A DNA stretch of 5,980 nt from Actinomycetota bacterium (GTDB lineage Bacteria; Actinomycetota; Actinomycetes; Mycobacteriales; Mycobacteriaceae), in the NCBI GenBank assembly GCA_005789055.1, contig SYAA01000235.1, positions 1 to 5,980 on the forward strand, written 5' to 3'. The notes under the pieces were generated by a model. The model ran no database searches. It saw only the letters and a list, made by a program, of their open reading frames with translations, and had not been told where the DNA came from. The position numbers and the translations under genes are program-made. Shown in pieces: positions 1 to 5,114 of this stretch; the first letter of the stretch is position 1, and every line of letters begins with the position of its first letter.

Positions 1-1170
1 CACCGACACGCAGGCGCACTCGCCGGCTGCGTACAAGCCCGGCACCACGTGAGTGTTGTCGCGCAACACCTCGCCGATCACCGTGGTCGGAATGCCGCCC
101 ATCAGGTAGTGACAGGTCGGGTAGACCGGCACCAGCTCGGTAACTGGGTCGACGCCGAGGTAGGTACGGGCGAACTCGGTGATGTCCGGCAGCTTGGCTT
201 CGAGTACGTCGGCGCCCAGGTGGCGGACATCGATGTAGACGTAGTCCTTGTGCGGGCCGGCGCCGCGTCCCTCGAGTACCTCGAGCACCATCGACCGCGC
301 GACGATGTCGCGCGGGGCTAGGTCGACGATCGTCGGCGCGTAGCGCTCCATGAAACGCTCGCCCTCCCCGTTGAGCAGCCGGCCGCCCTCGCCGCGGACC
401 GCCTCTGAGATCAGGATGCCCAGACCCGCCAAGCCGGTCGGATGGAACTGGTGAAACTCCATGTCCTCCAACGGCAGCCCCTTGCGGAACACGATGCCCA
501 GGCCGTCGCCGGTGAGGGTGTGCGCGTTGGAGGTGGTCTTGAACATCCGGCCCGATCCGCCGGTCGCCAACACGATCGCCTTGGCGTGGAACACGTGAAT
601 GTCTCCGGTGGCCAGTTCGTAGGCCACCACGCCGGTGGCCACCGGGCCCCGCACCGTCTCGGTGAGCACCAGATCCAACGCGTAGAACTCGTTGAAGAAC
701 TCGACGTCGTGCTTGACGCAGTTTTGGTACAGCGTCTGCAGGATCATGTGGCCGGTCCGGTCGGCCGCGTAGCAGGCCCGGCGCACCGGGGCTTTGCCGT
801 GATCGCGGGTGTGCCCGCCGAACCGGCGCTGGTCGATGCGACCCTCCGGCGTCCGGTTGAACGGCATGCCCATTTTCTCAAGGTCCAGCACCGCGTCGAT
901 GGCTTCCTTGCACATGATCTCGACGGCGTCCTGATCGGCGAGATAGTCCCCGCCCTTGACGGTGTCGAAGGTGTGCCACTCCCAGTTGTCCTCTTCGACA
1001 TTGGCCAGGGCCGCGCACATGCCGCCCTGGGCCGCACCGGTGTGACTGCGGGTCGGGTACAGCTTGGTCAGTACCGCAGTGCGGACGCGCGGGCCGGCCT
1101 CCACGGCGGCGCGCATTCCGGCACCGCCGGCGCCGACGATGACGACGTCGTACTTGTGCTCGATGATCAT
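1..1170 (-). CDS. sdhA: Succinate dehydrogenase flavoprotein subunit SdhA, N-terminal 390 residues (3' end outside window)
   Basis: Catalytic subunit of respiratory complex II; it oxidises succinate to fumarate at a covalent FAD on the cytoplasmic face of the membrane and passes electrons to SdhB. The start at 1170 (MIIEHKYDVV) follows an AAAGGA ribosome site 7 nt upstream. Residues 8-18 form the dinucleotide-binding strand with GAGGAG at 13-18. RSHTGAAQGG at 41-50 supplies the FAD-linking histidine, H43. HQFHPTG at 240-246 gives active-site H243, followed by S255-E256 and the catalytic arginine R287 of the APRD motif. CHYLMGG supplies H354. These match E. coli SdhA H242, T254, E255, R286 and H354. 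The frame is open to base 1, breaking off just before the expected HGANRLG motif that carries the last substrate arginine. About 200 of roughly 590 residues are missing. It lies 19 bp after sdhD and is surely co-transcribed with it. Confidence 0.98.
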   Translation of the reverse strand, partial: MIIEHKYDVVIVGAGGAGMRAAVEAGPRVRTAVLTKLYPTRSHTGAAQGGMCAALANVEEDNWEWHTFDTVKGGDYLADQDAVEIMCKEAIDAVLDLEKMGMPFNRTPEGRIDQRRFGGHTRDHGKAPVRRACYAADRTGHMILQTLYQNCVKHDVEFFNEFYALDLVLTETVRGPVATGVVAYELATGDIHVFHAKAIVLATGGSGRMFKTTSNAHTLTGDGLGIVFRKGLPLEDMEFHQFHPTGLAGLGILISEAVRGEGGRLLNGEGERFMERYAPTIVDLAPRDIVARSMVLEVLEGRGAGPHKDYVYIDVRHLGADVLEAKLPDITEFARTYLGVDPVTELVPVYPTCHYLMGGIPTTVIGEVLRDNTHVVPGLYAAGECACVSV

Positions 1171-1189
1171 CAACCAATCCTTTCGGCGG

Positions 1190-1654
1190 TCATGTGATGT
1201 TCGGATCAAAGGTCAGCAAAACGTAGGTGCCGACCACCAGGATCAGGGCCATCGACACGGCCAGCATTCCGTTGAGCCAGAACCGGGTTGAGTCCTTGCG
1301 GGCGTAGTCGGCGATGATCGTTCGCATGCCGTTGCCGCCGTGCAACTGAGCCAGCCACAGCATGGACAGGTCCCAGATCTGCCAGAACGGCGAAGCCCAG
1401 CGCTGAGCCACGTAGTTGAAGTCCACGCGATACACGCCGTTCTCCATGATCAGCCCGATGAACAGGTGGCCGAGAACCAGGAAGATCAGCACCACCCCGG
1501 AAAACCGCATGAACAGCCAGGCGTACTTCTCGAAGTTGGGCATCGCGTTGCGCCGTCGCGGCGCGCGCGGACTGTCCAGACTGGCCGGACGGTCGTGGTC
1601 GCGTTCGAGAACGGGTGCGGGCGGGCCGAGGCGGCCCTCGGCGGCGGTGGTCAT
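1190..1654 (-). CDS. sdhD: Succinate dehydrogenase membrane anchor subunit SdhD
   Basis: This 154-residue integral membrane subunit, with SdhC, anchors the SdhAB dimer and forms the quinone site. A hydrophilic N-terminus of about 40 residues (VLERDHDRPASLDSPRAPRR at 15-34) is followed by three predicted membrane segments near 43-70, 92-112 and 127-148. MRFSG at 49-53 fits a quinone-site Ser/Arg motif. LHGGNGMR at 104-111 has the H-x-x-N-G-x-R pattern of the SdhC/D family, with H105 a possible haem ligand. The sequence resembles M. tuberculosis SdhD (FEKYAWLFMRFSG, VDFNYVAQRWASPFWQ). The start ATG at 1654 overlaps the sdhC stop by 4 bp (ATGA), with GGAG about 9 nt upstream, indicating translational coupling. 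The frame is open further upstream to 1987, but that part is a shadow of sdhC. Confidence 0.96.
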   Translation of the reverse strand: MTTAAEGRLGPPAPVLERDHDRPASLDSPRAPRRRNAMPNFEKYAWLFMRFSGVVLIFLVLGHLFIGLIMENGVYRVDFNYVAQRWASPFWQIWDLSMLWLAQLHGGNGMRTIIADYARKDSTRFWLNGMLAVSMALILVVGTYVLLTFDPNIT

Positions 1655-2070
1655 AGGAAACGCTCCGCCATGTGCATGCCGATCACGACGGTGGCCGGAA
1701 CCATGATCAGCAACCAGGCACCGGCCACTGCCCACAGCATCTGCCGCTGATAGCGCGGTCCCTGCTCCCAGAAGTCGACCAGGATCACCCGGACGCCGTT
1801 GAGCGCGTGATAGAGCACCGCGGCCACCAGGCCAAGCTCCATCAGGCCGATGATCGGAGTCTTGTAGGTCTCGACCACTTCGTTGTAGGCCTGCGGGCTG
1901 ACCCGTACCAGCGCGGTATCGAGGACATGGACGAACAGGAAGAAGAAGATGGTCGCGCCGGTGATGCGGTGCAGCACCCACGACCACATGCCGGGGTCGC
2001 CGCGGTAGAAGGTGCGTCGTCGCGGCGGCTTGACCCGGGTGGCGGGAGCCGGCACTGCCGTCGTCGTCAT
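1651..2070 (-). CDS. sdhC: Succinate dehydrogenase cytochrome b556-type subunit SdhC
   Basis: This 139-residue haem-binding membrane anchor of complex II is the first gene of the sdhCDA(B) operon. After a basic N-terminus (VKPPRRRTFYRGDPG, 13-27) comes MWSWVLHRITG (28-38), whose H-R-x-T-G signature belongs to the SdhC quinone site. Three membrane segments fall near 35-56, 72-98 and 111-131. HALNGVR at 88-94 carries the likely axial haem ligand H88. The M. tuberculosis protein is, as I remember it, annotated as starting at the equivalent of M28 (112 residues). Here a strong GGAGG five bases before the ATG at 2070 favours the longer form, and FYRGDPG before MWSW is usual in actinobacterial SdhC. 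The gene is divergent from add and overlaps sdhD by ATGA. Confidence 0.96.
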   Translation of the reverse strand: MTTTAVPAPATRVKPPRRRTFYRGDPGMWSWVLHRITGATIFFFLFVHVLDTALVRVSPQAYNEVVETYKTPIIGLMELGLVAAVLYHALNGVRVILVDFWEQGPRYQRQMLWAVAGAWLLIMVPATVVIGMHMAERFL

Positions 2071-2075
2071 CGTGG

Positions 2076-2080
2076 CCTCC
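2076..2080 (-). promoter_or_regulatory. Shine-Dalgarno site deciding the sdhC start
   Basis: The minus strand reads GGAGG here, with 5 nt (CCACG) before the ATG at 2070. No comparable site precedes the internal ATG that would give the shorter 112-residue SdhC, so this site supports the 139-residue form. Confidence 0.75.
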
Positions 2081-2101
2081 GTGCGGTGAGTTACTGCTGT
2101 G

Positions 2102-2107
2102 ACTCTA
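2102..2107 (-). promoter_or_regulatory. Candidate -10 element for sdhCDAB
   Basis: The minus strand reads TAGAGT, fitting the mycobacterial TANNNT -10 consensus. A start near 2095 (an A on the minus strand) would give a leader of about 25 nt containing the GGAGG ribosome site. No good -35 hexamer sits at 17 or 18 bp, which is common for mycobacterial sigma-A promoters. This is inferred from sequence only. Confidence 0.4.
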
Positions 2108-2136
2108 TCTCCGGCGGTGCGCTCAGGAGAATGACG

Positions 2137-2165
2137 TGGACATTACGTTCGGTGTGGAGTAGCTC
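2137..2165 (+). promoter_or_regulatory. Candidate promoter for add
   Basis: TGGACA at 2137-2142 (five of six matches to TTGACA) is followed after exactly 17 bp by TAGCTC at 2160-2165. The latter has the TA of a -10 hexamer but lacks the final T. Transcription would begin near 2172, about 33 nt before the ATG at 2205. No other pair in the 134-bp gap has this spacing. The weak -10 keeps confidence modest. Confidence 0.35.
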
Positions 2166-2204
2166 TCACTCCGATGGGCGCTCGGGGCTTGGCCCGGGGG
2201 CAGA

Positions 2205-3302
2205 ATGGTTCCAGTGACCACACCGTTGACCCTTGAGATGATCGGGCAGGCCCCAAAGGCGCTGCTGCATGACCATCTCGACGGTGGGCTGCGGCCGGCG
2301 ACAGTGATTGAACTCGCTGCTGAGGCAGGGTACGACGACCTGCCGAGCACCGATCCGGCCGAGTTGACGTCGTGGTTTCGCACGGCGGCGCATAGCGGTT
2401 CACTGGTGCGCTACCTCGAGCCGTTCGCCCACACGGTCGCGGTCATGCAGACACCCGAGGCGCTGCACCGGGTCGCCCTCGAGTGCGTGGCCGACCTCGC
2501 CGCCGATCACGTCGTCTACGCCGAGGTGCGCTTTGCGCCCGAGTTGCACACCGCGGGCGGGCTTTCGTTGGACGAAGTGGTGGTGGCGGTGCTGGCCGGA
2601 TTCGCCGCGGGGGAGCGGGCCGCCGCCGCCGCCGGCCGGACGATCGTGGTGCGGTGTCTGGTGACCGCGATGCGCCATGCCGCACGGTCTCGCGCGATCG
2701 CTGAGTTGGCGATCCGGCACCGCGACGCGGGCGTGGTCGGCTTCGACATCGCCGGCGCCGAGGCCGGCTTTCCGCCGTCGCGCCACCTCGACGCCTTCGA
2801 GTACATGCGCGCCAACAACGCCCGGTTCACGATTCACGCCGGGGAGGCCTTCGGCCTGCCGTCCATCCACGAAGCGATCGCCTTCTGCGGGGCCGACCGC
2901 CTCGGGCACGGAGTGCGCATCGTCGATGACATCGAAAGCGGGCCCGACGGCGAGGCCGTGCTGGGACGAGTCGCGGGGATCGTCCGGGATAAACGGATTC
3001 CGCTTGAGATGTGCCCGAGTTCCAACGTGCAGACCGGGGCGGTGGACAGCATTGCGAACCACCCGTTCGACCTGCTGGCGCGGTTGCGGTTCCGGGTCAC
3101 GGTCAACACCGACAACCGGTTGATGAGCGATACCAGCATGAGTAAGGAGATGTTCCGCCTTGCCGAGGCGTTCGGCTACGGCTGGAGCGACCTGGAGCGT
3201 TTCACCGTCAACGCGATGAAGTCGGCGTTCATCCACTTCGACGAGCGCCTTGCGATCATCGATGAGGTGATCAAACCGCGGTTCGCGGTGTTGATGGGCT
3301 GA
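2205..3302 (+). CDS. add: Adenosine deaminase
   Basis: This 365-residue cytoplasmic zinc enzyme converts adenosine or deoxyadenosine to inosine or deoxyinosine in purine salvage. All family motifs are in order: LLHDHLDGG with metal-binding H22 and H24; FDIAGAE at 180-186 (substrate-binding glycine region); IHAGE at 210-214 with zinc ligand H211 and catalytic E214; GHGVRI with H235; CPSSN at 270-274; and NTDN at 301-304 with metal-binding D303. Length and sequence match mycobacterial Add (Rv3313c type). The ATG at 2205 has GGGGG 4 nt upstream and is used here. A GTG at 2214 aligns better with the M. tuberculosis start as I recall it, so the true protein may be 362 residues. In other mycobacteria add ends a cdd-deoA-add operon; here neither partner is present and the gene directly faces sdhC. 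The downstream vapB promoter overlaps its last codons. Confidence 0.97.
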   Translation: MVPVTTPLTLEMIGQAPKALLHDHLDGGLRPATVIELAAEAGYDDLPSTDPAELTSWFRTAAHSGSLVRYLEPFAHTVAVMQTPEALHRVALECVADLAADHVVYAEVRFAPELHTAGGLSLDEVVVAVLAGFAAGERAAAAAGRTIVVRCLVTAMRHAARSRAIAELAIRHRDAGVVGFDIAGAEAGFPPSRHLDAFEYMRANNARFTIHAGEAFGLPSIHEAIAFCGADRLGHGVRIVDDIESGPDGEAVLGRVAGIVRDKRIPLEMCPSSNVQTGAVDSIANHPFDLLARLRFRVTVNTDNRLMSDTSMSKEMFRLAEAFGYGWSDLERFTVNAMKSAFIHFDERLAIIDEVIKPRFAVLMG

Positions 3303-3321
3303 CAACCTGATGCGCTAGCAT
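3291..3321 (+). promoter_or_regulatory. Promoter of the vapBC operon, probably leaderless
   Basis: TTGATG at 3291-3296 (inside the end of add) is followed, 19 bp later, by TAGCAT at 3316-3321, a full match to TANNNT. The start point predicted 7 bp after this hexamer is 3328, one base before the vapB ATG at 3329. No Shine-Dalgarno sequence lies upstream of that ATG. Together this indicates a leaderless mRNA, a frequent arrangement for mycobacterial antitoxin genes. Confidence 0.55.
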
Positions 3322-3328
3322 CAGATGC
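3307..3328. promoter_or_regulatory. Alternating inverted half-sites, likely VapBC operator
   Basis: CTGATGC (3307-3313) and GCATCAG (3318-3324) form a perfect 7-bp inverted repeat around a 4-bp GCTA centre. The second half-site also pairs with GATGC at 3324-3328 to give a second inverted repeat around a single A. The -10 hexamer lies in the middle. VapB ribbon-helix-helix antitoxins usually repress their own promoter by binding such palindromes, so this is the natural operator. A hairpin terminator for add is less likely because no T-tract follows. Confidence 0.55.
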
Positions 3329-3571
3329 ATGCGCACCACGCTGTCGCTGGACGACGACATATTGCTCGCGGTGAAGGAACGCGCTCGCCGCGAGAACCGC
3401 ACCGCCGGCGAGGTGCTGTCCGACCTTGCCCGGCAGGCGCTGACGCAGCAGCAGAAGTCCGATCTGCGCGAGGGTCCGGAAAGCTTCTATGGGTTTGAAC
3501 CCTTCGAGCATCGGGGGCCTGCTGTATCGAACGCTCTCGTTGACCGGCTCCGTGACGAAGAAGCGGTGTGA
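3329..3571 (+). CDS. vapB: VapB-family antitoxin (ribbon-helix-helix)
   Basis: This 80-residue antitoxin neutralises the VapC ribonuclease encoded next and should autorepress the operon. Residues 2-7 (RTTLSL) form the DNA-contacting beta strand. They are followed by helices near 9-22 (DDILLAVKERARRE) and 26-38 (AGEVLSDLARQAL), the standard ribbon-helix-helix order. The C-terminal half (FYGFEPFEHRG at 53-63, then AVSNALVDRLRDEEAV at 65-80) is the type of tail that wraps the toxin. The whole resembles VapB44 (Rv3321c) as I remember it. The stop codon overlaps the vapC start by 4 bp (GTGA). Translation is probably leaderless from the ATG at 3329, since no ribosome site precedes it. The family is certain from the fold pattern; the number 44 rests on recall. 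Confidence 0.9.
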   Translation: MRTTLSLDDDILLAVKERARRENRTAGEVLSDLARQALTQQQKSDLREGPESFYGFEPFEHRGPAVSNALVDRLRDEEAV

Positions 3572-3999
3572 CGCGCGCGCTGCTGGACGTCAATGTCCTG
3601 ATTGCGCTGCTGGACAGCGATCACGTCGACCACCAGCGCGTTCGTCGTTGGGTCGACGCCGAGATCGGGCACGGCTGGGCGTCTTGTGCAATAACTCAGA
3701 ACGGCTTCGTTCGAATCATCAGCCAGCCCCGATACCCCAGCCCGGTGCCCCCTGCGCAGGCGATCGGAAAGCTGGCCCGCGCCGCGGCAACCGACTATCA
3801 CGAGTTTTGGCCGTGTTCGGTGAGCCTGCTCGACGAGGACCTCATCGACTACGGACGCCTCCATGGCCATCGACAGGTCACCGACGCCTATCTCCTTGCG
3901 CTGGCCACCGCGAACGGCGGCCGGTTCGCAACACTGGACCAGTCGATACCCCTTAGCGCTGTTCGTCACGCAACCGCCCACAACCTGACGGTGATCTGA
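3568..3999 (+). CDS. vapC: VapC-family PIN-domain toxin (ribonuclease)
   Basis: This 143-residue PIN-domain toxin is predicted to be a Mg2+-dependent endoribonuclease that inhibits translation when VapB is lost. LLDVNVLIALLD at 5-16 carries the first acidic residue, D7. ITQNGFVRIISQPRYPSP at 42-59 is the hallmark of the mycobacterial PIN subfamily and has Q44 where many relatives have a metal-binding glutamate. VTDAYLLALA at 104-113 gives D106, and FATLDQSI at 120-127 gives D124. The start is GTG at 3568, overlapping the vapB stop, so translation is coupled. Length and motifs fit VapC44 (Rv3320c) as I recall it, which has the same TQNGFVR sequence; the glutamine is therefore probably ancestral in this branch rather than a local loss. 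No frameshift or truncation is seen, so the module looks intact. Confidence 0.92.
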   Translation: MTRALLDVNVLIALLDSDHVDHQRVRRWVDAEIGHGWASCAITQNGFVRIISQPRYPSPVPPAQAIGKLARAAATDYHEFWPCSVSLLDEDLIDYGRLHGHRQVTDAYLLALATANGGRFATLDQSIPLSAVRHATAHNLTVI

Positions 4000-4033
4000 G
4001 CTGAAGTTCGCTGACAGCTGAAGTTCGCTGACA
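4000..4033. repeat. Perfect 17-bp tandem duplication
   Basis: The 17-mer GCTGAAGTTCGCTGACA occurs twice without mismatch (4000-4016 and 4017-4033), beginning directly after the vapC stop codon. Its complement begins TGT, as do the ends of many IS3- and IS481-family insertion sequences, but no transposase is present. It could be a footprint of an excised element or a simple slippage duplication. Confidence 0.9.
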
Positions 4034-4093
4034 AAAGAATGACGTACGGGGCTATGTCCTGGACATGCTTTTTCGGTGCATCCGATCTTCAGG

Positions 4094-4099
4094 TAGGGT
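4094..4099 (+). promoter_or_regulatory. Candidate -10 element for the lipocalin gene
   Basis: TAGGGT fits TANNNT; transcription from near 4106 would give a 39-nt leader. That leader holds GGAAGGG at 4129-4135, 9 nt before the ATG at 4145. No clear -35 is present at the correct distance. Apart from this and the 17-bp duplication, nothing else is recognisable in the gap 4000-4144. Confidence 0.35.
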
Positions 4100-4144
4100 T
4101 TGCTGAAAGGCCGCGCTTGTGCGCCGACGGAAGGGTTTCCCGAA

Positions 4145-5020
4145 ATGACGTCATCTCATACTTGGTTAGGTTCCGGCGCGGTGCTGGCGGGCCTCGGTGC
4201 GGCCATGCTGTTCGGCGCGGGATCCGCAGCCGCCGATACCGATGCCGCAACGCCGGACGAGGCGCGGGTTACCGCCTCGACACCGGCGACGTCCACGGGC
4301 GTGGAGCGCGTCGCGCGAACCAACCGGGGCAGCGATGCCCGGCGTCCGTTGGCGGGCGCCTCGGCGATCGCGGGTGGCTCGACCCTCGCTGGTTCCGCTG
4401 GTTCCGTTGGGGTCGCGGGGGTCCGGGACCTGCCGGTCGTGTCGGACGTGTCGGCGGCAGCGGTGCGAGCCACCGCCGCGGTGCCGACGGGGCGCACCCC
4501 GGCAGTGGCACGGCGGGCCCAACCCCCGGTTCCGGCTCCGGTGGTGCCGCCGATCCCCGCGGTGCCCTCCTCGGATCCGGTAGACCCGGCCCAGTTCGCC
4601 GGCACCTACTACGAGCAGGGCAGCGTCAAGCAGTTCTTCTCGATCGGCTTGGTGAACACCCAGGCGACCTACAGCCTGAACCCCGACGGCACGATCAAGG
4701 TGCAGAACTCCGGCAACTACTTCTTCAATCGGGGACCCCGATCGTCGATCACCGGATCCGCTGTGCCGGTGAACGAGACCAACACCGCGCTGAACGTGGG
4801 CTTCGGTGGGACCCCGTCGGCGAATCCGCCGGGCAACTACACGATCCTGGCCAAGGCGCCGGACTACAGCTGGATCATCGTCAGCGACCCGTCCGGCCAA
4901 AGCGGCTACATCCTGACGCGGGAGAAAAACATCTCGCCCCAGCAGTACCAGGAGCTGCTCACCCAGGCCCGCGCGCTAGGTGTGCGGGGGAACATCACGC
5001 CAACGACCCAATACCGCTAA
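4145..5020 (+). CDS. Exported lipocalin-like protein with low-complexity N-terminal half
   Basis: This 291-residue protein probably acts outside the cytoplasmic membrane, binding a lipid or other hydrophobic ligand. Residues 1-30 look like a Sec signal peptide: a hydrophobic core at 8-24, then AGSAAA with cleavage likely after A30. Residues 31-125 are low-complexity Ala/Ser/Thr/Val/Gly, and 126-145 is a Pro-rich linker. Residues 146-280 match the bacterial Blc/lipocalin pattern: PAQFAGTYYEQGS (motif G-x-W with Y155 replacing Trp), TYSLNPDGTIKVQNSGN, then NYTILAKAPDYSWIIVSDPS and SGYILTRE strands, and the closing helix ISPQQYQELLTQARALG. There is no lipobox and no cysteine at all, so unlike E. 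coli Blc it is not a lipoprotein. The start at 4145 is chosen because the signal peptide begins there and GGAAGGG lies 9 nt upstream. The stop codon lies in a 17-bp tandem array. The ligand cannot be told from sequence. Confidence 0.85.
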   Translation: MTSSHTWLGSGAVLAGLGAAMLFGAGSAAADTDAATPDEARVTASTPATSTGVERVARTNRGSDARRPLAGASAIAGGSTLAGSAGSVGVAGVRDLPVVSDVSAAAVRATAAVPTGRTPAVARRAQPPVPAPVVPPIPAVPSSDPVDPAQFAGTYYEQGSVKQFFSIGLVNTQATYSLNPDGTIKVQNSGNYFFNRGPRSSITGSAVPVNETNTALNVGFGGTPSANPPGNYTILAKAPDYSWIIVSDPSGQSGYILTREKNISPQQYQELLTQARALGVRGNITPTTQYR

Positions 5021-5087
5021 CGACCCAGTTCCGCTAACGACCCAATACCGCTAAGGACCCAGTACCGCTAACGACCCAGTACCGCTG
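5003..5087. repeat. Five-copy 17-bp tandem array spanning the lipocalin stop codon
   Basis: The units start at 5003, 5020, 5037, 5054 and 5071, with consensus ACGACCCAGTACCGCTA. Variation is limited to A or G at position 9, T or A at position 11, G for C at position 2 in unit 4, and a final G in unit 5. Unit 1 encodes the last residues TTQYR and, with the first base of unit 2, the TAA stop. Because 17 is not a multiple of three, each copy presents CGCTAA or CGCTAAG in a new frame. There are no spacers, so this is a minisatellite-like array and not CRISPR. Confidence 0.92.
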
Positions 5088-5114
5088 ACTTACTCGCGCT
5101 GAAGTGTTGCGCCG

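Noticed and set aside
442..1197. A 251-codon open frame on the plus strand opposite sdhA
   Set aside because: It is antisense to an unmistakable sdhA, is rich in His, Arg, Val and Gly as expected of an opposite-strand frame in GC-rich DNA, and has no recognisable domain.
1655..1987. Upstream extension of sdhD to a 265-residue protein
   Set aside because: The extra 111 codons overlap sdhC in another frame and look like shadow sequence; the ATG at 1654 with ATGA overlap and a ribosome site matches SdhD length.
2400..3305. A 301-codon open frame on the minus strand opposite add
   Set aside because: It lies fully antisense to add, whose catalytic motifs are all intact, and its own translation has the composition of a shadow frame.
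4100..4144. TTG start at 4100 extending the lipocalin by 15 residues
   Set aside because: The added residues would precede an otherwise normal signal peptide, and the ATG at 4145 has a better ribosome site.
4145..4154. Perfect 10-bp palindrome ATGACGTCAT at the lipocalin start
   Set aside because: It is short, consists of the first codons, and has no second copy near the promoter; chance is a sufficient explanation.
5003..5087. CRISPR array
   Set aside because: The repeats are directly adjacent without unique spacers, and no cas genes are nearby.
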